Source: Arthrobacter sp. Y81 (GTDB lineage Bacteria > Actinomycetota > Actinomycetes > Actinomycetales > Micrococcaceae). Taken from it: 64,000 bases of DNA. Position numbers and translations under genes: made by a program. A model generated the notes under the pieces. It searched no databases, was not told the DNA's origin, and worked only from the letters and a program-made list of their open reading frames with translations. The DNA lies in the NCBI RefSeq assembly GCF_002929335.1, contig NZ_PJIL01000013.1, positions 1 through 64,000 on the forward strand, in the 5' to 3' direction. Of this stretch, positions 56,994 through 64,000 are shown piece after piece (the stretch's first letter is position 1; each line of letters opens with the position of its first letter).

Positions 56994-59411
56994 ATGGTGA
57001 CGGGGCAACGCACCCACCGGTTTGGCAAAGCCAGGTGGCGCGGCAACGGCCTGTCCAGTGCGGACGTCTCCGAACGTGTCCGCGGAGGTTTGACCAATCT
57101 GGTCTCCAACGCATCAAGCCGCAGCCTGTGGGACATCTTCCGCGCGAACGTCCTGACCCTGTTCAATGCCATTGTGGCTGGGAGCTTCGTGCTGCTCCTG
57201 GCCTTGGGGCAGTGGCAGGACGCCCTCTTCGGCTTCGCCGCCGTCGGCAACGCCGTCATCGGGGTGGTCCAGGAGTACCGGGCCAAGAAGTCGCTGGACC
57301 GGCTTGCGGTGCTGAACTCCCCGCACGCACGGGTCCTGAGGGACGGCGCCATCCAGGACATTCCGACGGCCGAGGTGGTCCTTGACGACGTCATCCTGCT
57401 CTTCGCCGGGGACCAGGTGCCCGCGGACGCCACCGTGTTCGACGCCAACGGGCTGGAAATCGACGAGTCCCTGCTCACCGGCGAATCCAACCCCGTGGAC
57501 AAAGAAGCGGGGTCCGAGGCCCTGGCCGGGTCCAGTGTTGTAGGCGGCCAGGGCCGGGCGCAGGTTGTCCGCGTGGGGGACGACTCCTTCGCCGGCAAGC
57601 TCACGACGGCGGCCAAGCGTTTTTCCCTGGTGAACTCGGAAATCCGCACCGGCCTCAACCGGGTCCTGCGCTGGATCACATGGGGCCTCCTCCCTGTCAT
57701 GGCCGTCGTTGTCAACGGGGAGATGCACGCCCAGGGAGGCTGGAGCCAAGCGCTGGCCACGGGGGCCTGGAAGACCGCGGCGGTGGGCGCCGTGGCCAGT
57801 GTCATCGCCATGGTCCCGCTGGGCCTGGTGCTCATGGCCAGCGTCGCTTTCGCCCTGGGCGGGCTGCGGCTCGCGCGCGACAAGGTCCTCATCCAGGAAC
57901 TGGCAGCCGTGGAAGGGCTGGCCCGGGTGGACATGCTTTGCCTGGACAAGACCGGCACCCTCACTGAAGGACGAATCATTTTCGACGGCATGCACGACGC
58001 CGGCGCCGCGCCGGTGCAAGGGTGGAAGGAGGCGCTGGGCTGGTTCGGGGCCGACCCCGATGCAAACGCCACCGCCCGCTGCCTCGCCGCCGTCTACAAG
58101 GACGACGGCGTCCCCCGCCCGGTATCCTCCGTCCCCTTCGCGTCGTCCCGGAAATGGAGCGCGGTCAGCTTCAACGACGGGTCCGCGCCCGGCACCTGGG
58201 TGCTGGGCGCCCCGGAACTCGTCCTGGAGTCCACGACCCCGGGACACGTCCAGGCCCTGGCCTCGGCGGCCGGGCTGGCATCGTCCGGCCTCCGGACCCT
58301 GGTTTTGGCCCATGCCGGGCAGCCCATGGCAGCCCGGGAAGCGGAGGAGGCAGCCCTGCCGTCCGTGCTGGTGCCTGCCGCGTTACTGACATTCCGCGAA
58401 AAGATACGGCCCGACGCCGCCACGACCCTCGCCTACTTCCGGAAACAGGGCGTCGACCTCCGCATTATCTCCGGTGACGATCCGCGGACCGTGGCGGCAG
58501 TCGCCCGCGACGTAGGCCTGGACTCCACTGACGGCTACGATGCCCGCGAACTGCCAGAAGATCCCGAACTCATGGCGGACGTCCTGCAGGACCACAAGGT
58601 ATTCGGCCGGGTCACCCCCGCGCAAAAGAAGGCCATGGTCGCTGCACTGCGCAGCCGGGGCCACGTGGTGGCCATGACCGGTGACGGCGTCAATGATGCC
58701 CTGGCGCTGAAGGAGGCGGACGTCGGGATTGCCATGGGCACCGCCGCCGCGGCCACCAAGGCCGTCTCCCGGCTGGTGCTCTTGGACGGCCGATTCGACA
58801 GGCTTCCCGGCGTCGTGGCTGAGGGAAGGCGGGTCATCGCCAACATCGAGCGCGTCTCCATGCTGTTCCTGGCCAAGACAGCGTATGCCATTGCCCTTTC
58901 GGTGGTCTTCGGCGGTTTGCTGTGGGGCTTTCCATTCCTGCCGCGACAGCTCTCCGCCACCGACGGGCTCACCATCGGCATCCCCGCTTTCTTCCTCGCC
59001 CTCATGCCCAACGCCCGGCTCTACAGGCCCGGCTTCCTCAAACGCTCCCTGACGTTTGCCGTCCCCGCCGGCCTCATCATCACTGCGGCCGTCCTTACAC
59101 TGAATACCTATGCGGCGATCGCAGGCGTGTACGGGGAGGACTCCGTGCGGACCGGGTCGGTCATGGTGCTCGCTCTGGTGGCACTCTGGGTGCTCGTGGT
59201 GCTTTCCCGGCCACTGAACCGCTGGCGTCTCCTCATCGTCGCCTCAATGTATGCTGGCCTCCTCGCGCTGCTCACCGTCCCCGTCATCGCAGACTTCTTC
59301 GGCATCTCGTGGCCCCCGGACGAGCTCCGCAACGCCGCCCTGCTGGCGGCGCTTGGCGGGTGCGCCGCCGTCGAGATCGTGTTCCGGTTACGCCGCCGCC
59401 TCAACATATGA
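56994..59411 (+). CDS. P-type ATPase, CtpE-like cation transporter
   Basis: An 805-residue P-type ATPase. The phosphorylated Asp is Asp318 in CLDKTGTLTEG, the actuator motif is LLTGESNPVDK, and the hinge is MTGDGVNDALALKEADVGIAMG. The overall layout, GLSSADVSERVRGG at the N-terminus, QELAAVEGLARVDMLC before the DKT motif, and a C-terminal block of six helices, are those of Mycobacterium tuberculosis CtpE, a calcium-linked pump. The membrane motif in helix 4 reads VPLGLVL where calcium pumps have PEGL, so ion choice is open. Start MVTGQRTHRF is set by AAGGGAG ten bases upstream; two earlier in-frame ATGs exist. Confidence 0.9.
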   Translation: MVTGQRTHRFGKARWRGNGLSSADVSERVRGGLTNLVSNASSRSLWDIFRANVLTLFNAIVAGSFVLLLALGQWQDALFGFAAVGNAVIGVVQEYRAKKSLDRLAVLNSPHARVLRDGAIQDIPTAEVVLDDVILLFAGDQVPADATVFDANGLEIDESLLTGESNPVDKEAGSEALAGSSVVGGQGRAQVVRVGDDSFAGKLTTAAKRFSLVNSEIRTGLNRVLRWITWGLLPVMAVVVNGEMHAQGGWSQALATGAWKTAAVGAVASVIAMVPLGLVLMASVAFALGGLRLARDKVLIQELAAVEGLARVDMLCLDKTGTLTEGRIIFDGMHDAGAAPVQGWKEALGWFGADPDANATARCLAAVYKDDGVPRPVSSVPFASSRKWSAVSFNDGSAPGTWVLGAPELVLESTTPGHVQALASAAGLASSGLRTLVLAHAGQPMAAREAEEAALPSVLVPAALLTFREKIRPDAATTLAYFRKQGVDLRIISGDDPRTVAAVARDVGLDSTDGYDARELPEDPELMADVLQDHKVFGRVTPAQKKAMVAALRSRGHVVAMTGDGVNDALALKEADVGIAMGTAAAATKAVSRLVLLDGRFDRLPGVVAEGRRVIANIERVSMLFLAKTAYAIALSVVFGGLLWGFPFLPRQLSATDGLTIGIPAFFLALMPNARLYRPGFLKRSLTFAVPAGLIITAAVLTLNTYAAIAGVYGEDSVRTGSVMVLALVALWVLVVLSRPLNRWRLLIVASMYAGLLALLTVPVIADFFGISWPPDELRNAALLAALGGCAAVEIVFRLRRRLNI

Positions 59412-59543
59412 CGCGGTGCGGACCGCGACGCCATGGACGCACAACTGCGTATGGCACTGCTGGAAGCCGGTTGCACCTAGGGTGGAGGGGCAACGGTCGG
59501 CATCCGCCCGCCTGCGACTGATCAACTGATTGAGGATACAAAC

Positions 59544-59720
59544 ATGGGTTTGGGCGACAAGATCAAGAACGCGACCGAGAAAGCAATCGGCGAGGCCAAG
59601 GAGGCATTCGGCAAGCTGACCAACAACAGCAAGCTCGAGACCGAAGGCAAGATTGATCAGGGCACGGCCGACGCGAAGCACGCCGCCGAGGACGTCAAGG
59701 ACACCATCAACGACAAGTAG
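59544..59720 (+). CDS. CsbD-like stress protein (58 aa)
   Basis: A short gene: MGLGDKIKNATEKAIGEAK, a helix of alternating charged residues (KLETEGKIDQGTADAKHAAED), ending DTINDK. CsbD family proteins are small hydrophilic helices induced by general stress in Bacillus and relatives. TGAGGA lies seven to twelve bases before the ATG, and a strong intrinsic terminator follows the stop by ten bases, so it is a monocistronic unit. Confidence 0.92.
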   Translation: MGLGDKIKNATEKAIGEAKEAFGKLTNNSKLETEGKIDQGTADAKHAAEDVKDTINDK

Positions 59721-59730
59721 TCGTTACCTG

Positions 59731-59771
59731 ATGGCCGGGCCGCGGAGACTTCCGCGTCCCGGCCATTTTTT
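59731..59771 (+). terminator. Intrinsic terminator after the csbD-like gene
   Basis: Fifteen of sixteen base pairs (59731-59746 with 59751-59766, one mismatch) close a four-base loop, followed by six T residues (59766-59771). One of the clearest Rho-independent terminators in the window. Confidence 0.95.
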
Positions 59772-59951
59772 ATGCCCCGCCGGAGGGAACGGCTCGAGTT
59801 GCCTTTCCGGGTTCCGTTCCAGCTTCTGGACACACGGCCGGGACCTTCGCCCCTTCCGTTGGGGAGCATCCGCAGCCAGTCTGGTCACATGGCAGCCTGC
59901 CCCGGGGGAACAGACACCGGCGGGCAATGATCGGCACAGGCGGCGACAGCC

Positions 59952-60899
59952 ATGGACGAGGCAGTGGTCCACATCAGCGGCTTCCGGATGGACTTCGCGG
60001 GCACCACCGTGGTCCGCGACCTCTCCTTCGACGTCCGGGCCGGCGAGACCTTCGGATTCCTCGGCAGCAACGGCTCAGGAAAGACCACCACCATCCGCGC
60101 GCTCCTGGGCCTCTACGAGCCCACGGCAGGGGTCCTGCACGTCAACGGGCGGCCCTTCAAACCGGAACACGGCAGCCGGCTGGGCTACCTTCCGGAGGAA
60201 CGCGGGCTCTACAAGAAGGAAAAGGTCATGGACGTCATGACCTACTTCGGCCGGCTCAAGGGAATGGACCGGCACGCCGCGCGGCAGTGGTCCCTGGCGT
60301 ACCTGGACCGCGTGGACCTGTCCGGCAAGGCCGCCACCCAGGTGGACAAGCTCTCCAGCGGCGAGCAGCAGAAGGTCCAGCTCGGCGTAACCATCATGAA
60401 CCGTCCCGAGCTCCTCATCCTCGACGAACCAACCAAGGGCTTCGACCCGGTGAACCGCCGGCTGCTGATGGACATCATCGCGGAGCAGAAGGCCGACGGC
60501 GCCACGGTGGTCATGGTGACGCACCAGATGGAGGAAGTGGAGCGGCTCTGTGACCGCATCGTCCTCCTGAAGGACGGCACGTCCGAGGCCTACGGCACCA
60601 TCGATGAGGTCCAGAACAGGTACGGCGGCAGGGTTGTCCGAATCCGGCACTCAGGGCGCATTCCGGCCTCGCCCCACTATGCGGTGACGCTGGACGAAAC
60701 CAACTATGCGGAACTGTCCGTCTCGGACAACACCGATGAAGCAGCCATCCTGCGGGAACTCATGGACGCCGGCGTGGTGGTCCGCAGTTTCACCACCACC
60801 AAGATCTCGCTGGAGGACATCTTCATCCGCGTCTACGGCGAGCAGAACACCCCGTCGTCGCCAGTCGCCACCGGCGTGGGCATGAGGGCGGGGGCTTAG
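59952..60899 (+). CDS. ABC-2 exporter ATP-binding protein (NatA-like)
   Basis: A 315-residue ABC ATPase of the drug/sodium-export group. Walker A is GSNGSGKTTTIRAL, signature LSSGEQQKVQLG, Walker B LLILDEPTKGFDP, and the H-loop MVTHQMEEVE. The C-terminal 80 residues are the extra domain typical of exporters (DEAAILRELMDAGVVVRSF, TTKISLEDIFIRVYGE). It is followed two bases later by the permease, so the pair forms one exporter. Substrate is unknown. The start has no strong ribosome site. Confidence 0.93.
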   Translation: MDEAVVHISGFRMDFAGTTVVRDLSFDVRAGETFGFLGSNGSGKTTTIRALLGLYEPTAGVLHVNGRPFKPEHGSRLGYLPEERGLYKKEKVMDVMTYFGRLKGMDRHAARQWSLAYLDRVDLSGKAATQVDKLSSGEQQKVQLGVTIMNRPELLILDEPTKGFDPVNRRLLMDIIAEQKADGATVVMVTHQMEEVERLCDRIVLLKDGTSEAYGTIDEVQNRYGGRVVRIRHSGRIPASPHYAVTLDETNYAELSVSDNTDEAAILRELMDAGVVVRSFTTTKISLEDIFIRVYGEQNTPSSPVATGVGMRAGA

Positions 60900-60901
60900 C
60901 C

Positions 60902-62152
60902 GTGGCACAGCACAATCTGGGCACCGTGATCAGGTTCGAGTTCGTCCGTACTGTCACCAAGCCGCGCTTCTGGATCGGCACACTGTCCGTACCCGTCATC
61001 ATGGCCATCGTGTTCGGGCTGATTTTCCTCAGCAACACCAGCAGCAGCACCGCCGCCGAGGCCCAGCGGAACGCCCAGTTCAGCATCTCCTACGTGGATG
61101 CCTCCGGCCTGATCACTCCCGCCGACGCCGCCGCGTTCGGCGCCACTGCGGCGGCGTCGTCCGAAGCCGGGATCCGCGACGTCCGGTCCGGTGCGGTCGA
61201 GGCCTTCTACGAGTTTCCGGCACATCCCGAGAACACCGCAGTGAAGGTGTTTGGGGCGGACAAGGGGGTGTTCGAGAACGGCAAGTACGCCGCCGTCGCC
61301 CAGGCCATGCTCGCCCGCGCCGTCGCCATGCGGATCGGCTCACCGCAGCTGTCCAACCTGGCGGCCGGGACTGTGCAGGTGGAAACCGTCACGTACCAGG
61401 GCTCCGAAGTGGCCGGGGGCATGAACTCCGTGATTCCGCCACTTGCCTTCCTGGTGGTCTTTTACGGACTTGTGGTGCTCCTCGCCGGACAGATGCTGAA
61501 TTCCACGCTGGAGGAAAAGGAGAACAGGGTCACCGAGATGATCCTGACCACGCTGAAGCCCACCACCCTCATCACCGGCAAGGTGCTGGCCCTGTTCATG
61601 GTGGGCGTTGTGCAGGTGGCCGTTTTCGCGTCCCCCGTCCTGATCGGCGCGCTCTTCTACCGTGACGCCCTGAACATCCCCGAGTTCGAGGCGTCCCAGC
61701 TGGTCTTCGACCCCGCCCGGATGGGCGTTGGCTTCCTGATCCTCGTGGGCGGCTTTGCCCTGTTCACCACCACCCTGGTGGCCATCGGCGCCGTGATGCC
61801 CACAGCCAAGGAGGCCGGTAATTTCATGGGCGTCATGATCGCCCTGATCTTCATTCCCTTCTATTCAGTCAGCCTGGTGGTCTCCGAGCCGCACTCGCCC
61901 ATCGTGCAGGTGTTCACCTACTTTCCGTTCTCCGCGCCGGTCACGGCGCTGCTGCGGAACGCCTTCGGCTCACTTGGCATCTTTGAGGCAGTGGTGGTGA
62001 TTGCCATCCTCTACGTCGGGGCCGCAGTGATGCTCCGTGTGGCCGTGCGACTCTTCCAGTACGGCTCGATCTCTTACACCTCAAAGGTCCGCATCAGGAC
62101 CGCCCTCAAAGCGGGGTCCCGGCACGCCGTGGCCGGCCCGGCGGAGCAGTAG
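60902..62152 (+). CDS. ABC-2 exporter permease (NatB-like)
   Basis: A 416-residue ABC-2 membrane protein. One N-terminal helix (FWIGTLSVPVIMAIVFGLIFL) is followed by a 150-residue extracytosolic domain, then five to six helices. ENRVTEMILTTLKPTTLITGKVLAL is the signature of NatB and YhaP-like permeases. It starts at GTG two bases after the ATPase stop. NatAB exports sodium in Bacillus, but many homologues export other compounds, so the cargo is unknown. Confidence 0.9.
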   Translation: MAQHNLGTVIRFEFVRTVTKPRFWIGTLSVPVIMAIVFGLIFLSNTSSSTAAEAQRNAQFSISYVDASGLITPADAAAFGATAAASSEAGIRDVRSGAVEAFYEFPAHPENTAVKVFGADKGVFENGKYAAVAQAMLARAVAMRIGSPQLSNLAAGTVQVETVTYQGSEVAGGMNSVIPPLAFLVVFYGLVVLLAGQMLNSTLEEKENRVTEMILTTLKPTTLITGKVLALFMVGVVQVAVFASPVLIGALFYRDALNIPEFEASQLVFDPARMGVGFLILVGGFALFTTTLVAIGAVMPTAKEAGNFMGVMIALIFIPFYSVSLVVSEPHSPIVQVFTYFPFSAPVTALLRNAFGSLGIFEAVVVIAILYVGAAVMLRVAVRLFQYGSISYTSKVRIRTALKAGSRHAVAGPAEQ

Positions 62153-62179
62153 GCGTACTTTCGGAGGACCGGAGGCGCA

Positions 62180-63163
62180 ATGCGCTTGGTATTGCTGGGT
62201 GACGTGATGCTGGGCCGGCTGGTGAACCAGCGGCTCACATCAGCCACGCCTGCCTTCCCCTGGGGCAACACGCTTCCCGTCCTGGCGCGGGCGGATATCA
62301 GGTTCGCCAACCTCGAATGCGTCCTGGCCGACGGCGGGACGCCGCAGCCAGGAAAAGTGTTCCATTTCCGCTCGGACGCCCGGAACGTGGCCGTCCTGAC
62401 GGCGGCCGGCATCAACGTCGTATCCCTCGCCAACAACCACGTGCTGGACTACGGGGCGGAGGCGTTGCGGGAGACCCTGCCAGCGCTGGACCGCAGCGGA
62501 ATCCTCCACGCCGGGGCCGGGACAGACCAGGCCACCGCCCGCCTGCCCGCGATCAGGCGGGTGGGCCAAACCGCCGTCGGGTTCATTGCCTTCACGGACA
62601 ACCAGCCGGACTGGGAGGCCGGGCCGGGGCGGCCCGGGGTCTACTACGTGCCGGTGGACGAACCTGTCCGGGACGACGCCCGGGTCCGGGAGCTGCTGGC
62701 GCTGGTCCGCCGCACCAAGGCCCGCACGGACCTGCTGGTGGTTTCGGCGCACTGGGGCGGCAACTGGGGAGCCGATGTGCCGCCCGGGCACCGGCGCCTG
62801 GGCAAATCCCTGGTCGACGCCGGGGCGGACGTGGTGTTCGGGCACTCCGCCCATATCTTCCGCGGCGTGGAGATCCACCGCGGCCGGCCCATCATCTACA
62901 GCGCCGGCGACTTCATTGACGACTATGCCGTGGATGCCGGGGAGCGCAACGACCTGTCCTTCATTTTCTGCGTGGAAACCGCCGGCGGCGTGCCCGTCCG
63001 GCTGCACCTCCATCCGACCGTCATCACCGGTTTCCAGGCGCGGCTGGCCGGAAAAAGCGCGCAACGGATCGCAACACGGATGCAGGGGCTTTGCGCCGGG
63101 CTGGGAACACGGAGTGCGTGGTCAGCCGAAACGAACGTGCTGGAAATACCGGTAAGCAGCTAG
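62180..63163 (+). CDS. CapA family protein (poly-gamma-glutamate-type metallohydrolase)
   Basis: A 327-residue metallophosphatase-fold protein of the CapA/PgsA group. Metal and active-site motifs: LLGDVMLGRLVNQRL, FANLECVLADGG, VSLANNHVLDYG, VVSAHWGGNWG and VVFGHSAHIFRGVEI, followed by IYSAGDFIDDYA. There is no signal peptide. CapA homologues take part in capsule synthesis in Bacillus; other members hydrolyse peptide or phosphate bonds. Mycobacterial homologue Rv0574c belongs to the DosR regulon. GGAGG precedes the ATG. It converges with the small gene after it, overlapping by four bases. Confidence 0.88.
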   Translation: MRLVLLGDVMLGRLVNQRLTSATPAFPWGNTLPVLARADIRFANLECVLADGGTPQPGKVFHFRSDARNVAVLTAAGINVVSLANNHVLDYGAEALRETLPALDRSGILHAGAGTDQATARLPAIRRVGQTAVGFIAFTDNQPDWEAGPGRPGVYYVPVDEPVRDDARVRELLALVRRTKARTDLLVVSAHWGGNWGADVPPGHRRLGKSLVDAGADVVFGHSAHIFRGVEIHRGRPIIYSAGDFIDDYAVDAGERNDLSFIFCVETAGGVPVRLHLHPTVITGFQARLAGKSAQRIATRMQGLCAGLGTRSAWSAETNVLEIPVSS

Positions 63164-63366
63164 TCCCGTTTGTCCCGCTCGCTGAATTCCTCGTCGAGGT
63201 CGTAGTGCCGGAATTCGGTCTCCGGGTTCGGTTCGCCCTCGGCCACATATTCGTAATCGAGTTGGCGCTGGATCTGGCTGTCGAGGACCTGAAGTTCCGT
63301 GTCCTCGACCGTGGTGAGATCCTCCGGGAAGTCGTCTTCCGGAGTGAGATGCAGCTTCTCTGACAT
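63160..63366 (-). CDS. Small acidic hypothetical protein (68 aa)
   Basis: Starts MSEKLHLTPEDDFPEDLTTVED, with AGAGAGG eight to fourteen bases upstream. Very acidic (EYVAEGEPNPETEFRHYDLDEEF), no membrane segment, ends DKRD. I recognise no family. Its frame stays open far upstream, to 63828, without a stop codon, but that stretch has no protein-like composition and is not part of this gene. Confidence 0.65.
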   Translation of the reverse strand: MSEKLHLTPEDDFPEDLTTVEDTELQVLDSQIQRQLDYEYVAEGEPNPETEFRHYDLDEEFSERDKRD

Positions 63367-63470
63367 GTGGGGCCTCTCTTGGCCAGGAACTGGGGTGCTG
63401 CTGTGGCAGCATCCTGACTTCCCCAGATTATCCGCACCTGCCAGTGGGCGGAAGCCCGGCGAGCGGCAGC

Positions 63471-63647
63471 CTAGCCGGCGGAAGCCCCGGCGCCGGCCTT
63501 CCCGCGCCATGCCACCACGAGCAGCCAGCCGGCCCAGGCAAGCATCAGCACAATTCCGCCCAGCGTGGCGGCGATGGCGGCGCCGAACAGCAGGAGTGCC
63601 GCTCCCAGGACGAAGCACTGGTAGCTCCGGACCCCCACTCCAGCCAT
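63471..63647 (-). CDS. Small membrane protein (58 aa)
   Basis: Starts MAGVGVRSYQCFVLGAALLLF with GGAGG seven bases upstream. Two hydrophobic helices (QCFVLGAALLLFGAAIAATL and GGIVLMLAWAGWLLVVAW) are followed by a basic tail (RGKAGAGASAG). No family recognised. It may be the intact 3' part of a longer gene: a gene start lies 181 bases upstream in another frame. Confidence 0.6.
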   Translation of the reverse strand: MAGVGVRSYQCFVLGAALLLFGAAIAATLGGIVLMLAWAGWLLVVAWRGKAGAGASAG

Positions 63648-63828
63648 CGGACATCCTCCGCAGCGGCGAACCGCAGGGCCTTCGCCCCGTCGGCAGCGCC
63701 GGCCCAGGCCGAGGGCCCGTGCCGCACACTGAGGGCGTAGCCAGCACACCGGCGAGGATCAGCGCTGCGGACAGCCGCAGGTCCGGCCGGCGAAGCCTGC
63801 TGCTGTCCCGGGAATCTTCCATGGCCAT
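63648..63828 (-). pseudogene. Possible 5' part of a frameshifted membrane protein gene
   Basis: ATG 63828 has an excellent ribosome site (GGGGAGG six bases upstream) and opens MAMEDSRDSSRLRRPDLRLS, followed by a membrane helix (AALILAGVLA). After about residue 33 the frame loses protein character. Continuing in the neighbouring frame gives GYALSVRHGPSAWAGAADGA and then the downstream membrane protein in a third frame. This looks like one gene broken by one or two indels; a sequencing error is possible. Confidence 0.4.
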
Positions 63829-63852
63829 CGCTTCCTCCCCGCCATCAGGCAG

Positions 63853-64000
63853 CTAGGGGTTTGCGGGCCTGACCGGCCGGATACGCCGCCGGCGCAGGGC
63901 ATGTCCGCTGCTGCCCTGGCCGGTGGTCGGGGACCTGACGGCGAGGTAGGCCGCGACCGCCGCGGTCAGCACCACCACCGCCGGGATGAACTGCCACCAG
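63853..64000 (-). CDS. C-terminal fragment of a membrane protein, cut by the window edge
   Basis: A minus-strand frame runs in from the right edge and stops at TAG (63853-63855). The visible 48 residues have a membrane helix (FIPAVVVLTAAVAAYLAVRS) followed by a polar, very basic tail (HALRRRRIRPVRPANP). It ends 25 bases before the next ATG on the same strand. Identity cannot be told from this fragment. Confidence 0.6.
   Translation of the reverse strand, partial: WWQFIPAVVVLTAAVAAYLAVRSPTTGQGSSGHALRRRRIRPVRPANP

Noticed and set aside
1..64000. CRISPR arrays, tRNA or rRNA genes, insertion sequences, prophage or integrase genes
   Set aside because: No regularly spaced direct repeats, no tRNA-like cloverleaf, and no transposase or integrase motif was seen in reading the window; the short repeats present are palindromes and local duplications.

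Overview
The window is high-GC actinobacterial DNA. Gene content points to a soil member of the Micrococcaceae (Arthrobacter / Pseudarthrobacter type): a uricase very similar to the Arthrobacter globiformis enzyme, a homodimeric pyruvate dehydrogenase E1 at the left edge, a DevS-like GAF-GAF kinase, an ANTAR regulator, several GTG and TTG starts, and strong GGAG-type ribosome sites. I saw no rRNA, tRNA, CRISPR array, insertion sequence or prophage. The genus assignment is an inference from these hallmarks.

Region 1 (1-23.3 kb) is a purine-salvage and purine-catabolism supercluster. It holds a MocA-like nucleotidyltransferase, a three-gene xanthine dehydrogenase unit (XdhC, FAD subunit, fused 2Fe-2S/molybdopterin subunit), an AzgA-type purine permease, guanine deaminase, an 8-oxoguanine-deaminase-type amidohydrolase, urate oxidase, a urate/xanthine permease, an IclR/AllR regulator, malic enzyme, malate synthase, a DUF6986 aldolase-fold protein and ureidoglycine aminohydrolase. 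Together they import purines, convert guanine, 8-oxoguanine and xanthine to urate, open the ring, and return the glyoxylate carbon through malate to pyruvate. HIU hydrolase, OHCU decarboxylase, allantoinase, allantoate hydrolase and ureidoglycolate lyase are not in the window. A stand-alone LigD-type polymerase gene sits inside the cluster. A family of long intergenic palindromes lies at gene ends here.

Region 2 (23.3-35.8 kb) is mixed housekeeping and accessory genes: a frameshifted, active-site-degenerate serine hydrolase lipoprotein, CHAD, HAD, DUF1508, FAH, GH15, DUF72, App1-type phosphatase, GH1 beta-glucosidase, MmcQ, PAP2 and AlkC.

Region 3 (35.8-42.5 kb) is a ChvE-GguA-GguB type monosaccharide ABC transporter behind a textbook promoter with a LacI-type palindrome, followed by a small hypothetical protein, an aldo/keto reductase and an epimerase.

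Region 4 (42.7-50.1 kb) resembles a DosR/DevS dormancy-type signalling island: a DUF3040 protein, a membrane protein, a LuxR-type response regulator lacking the phospho-acceptor Asp, a DevS-like kinase with a conserved haem-ligand-type His, a GT4 glycosyltransferase, a phosphoribosyltransferase-hydrolase fusion of the Rv0571c type, and a GAF-ANTAR regulator. DosR-box-like sequences occur in three of its intergenic regions.

Region 5 (50.1-56.5 kb) is a LacI-controlled Thu-like sugar locus (repressor, binding protein, two permeases, ThuA, Gfo/Idh/MocA oxidoreductase) with matching operators before the repressor and the binding-protein gene; no ATPase gene is present. Region 6 (56.5-64 kb) has a DUF3592 protein, a CtpE-like P-type ATPase, a CsbD stress protein, an ABC-2 exporter pair, a CapA-family protein and several small genes up to a truncated membrane protein at the right edge.
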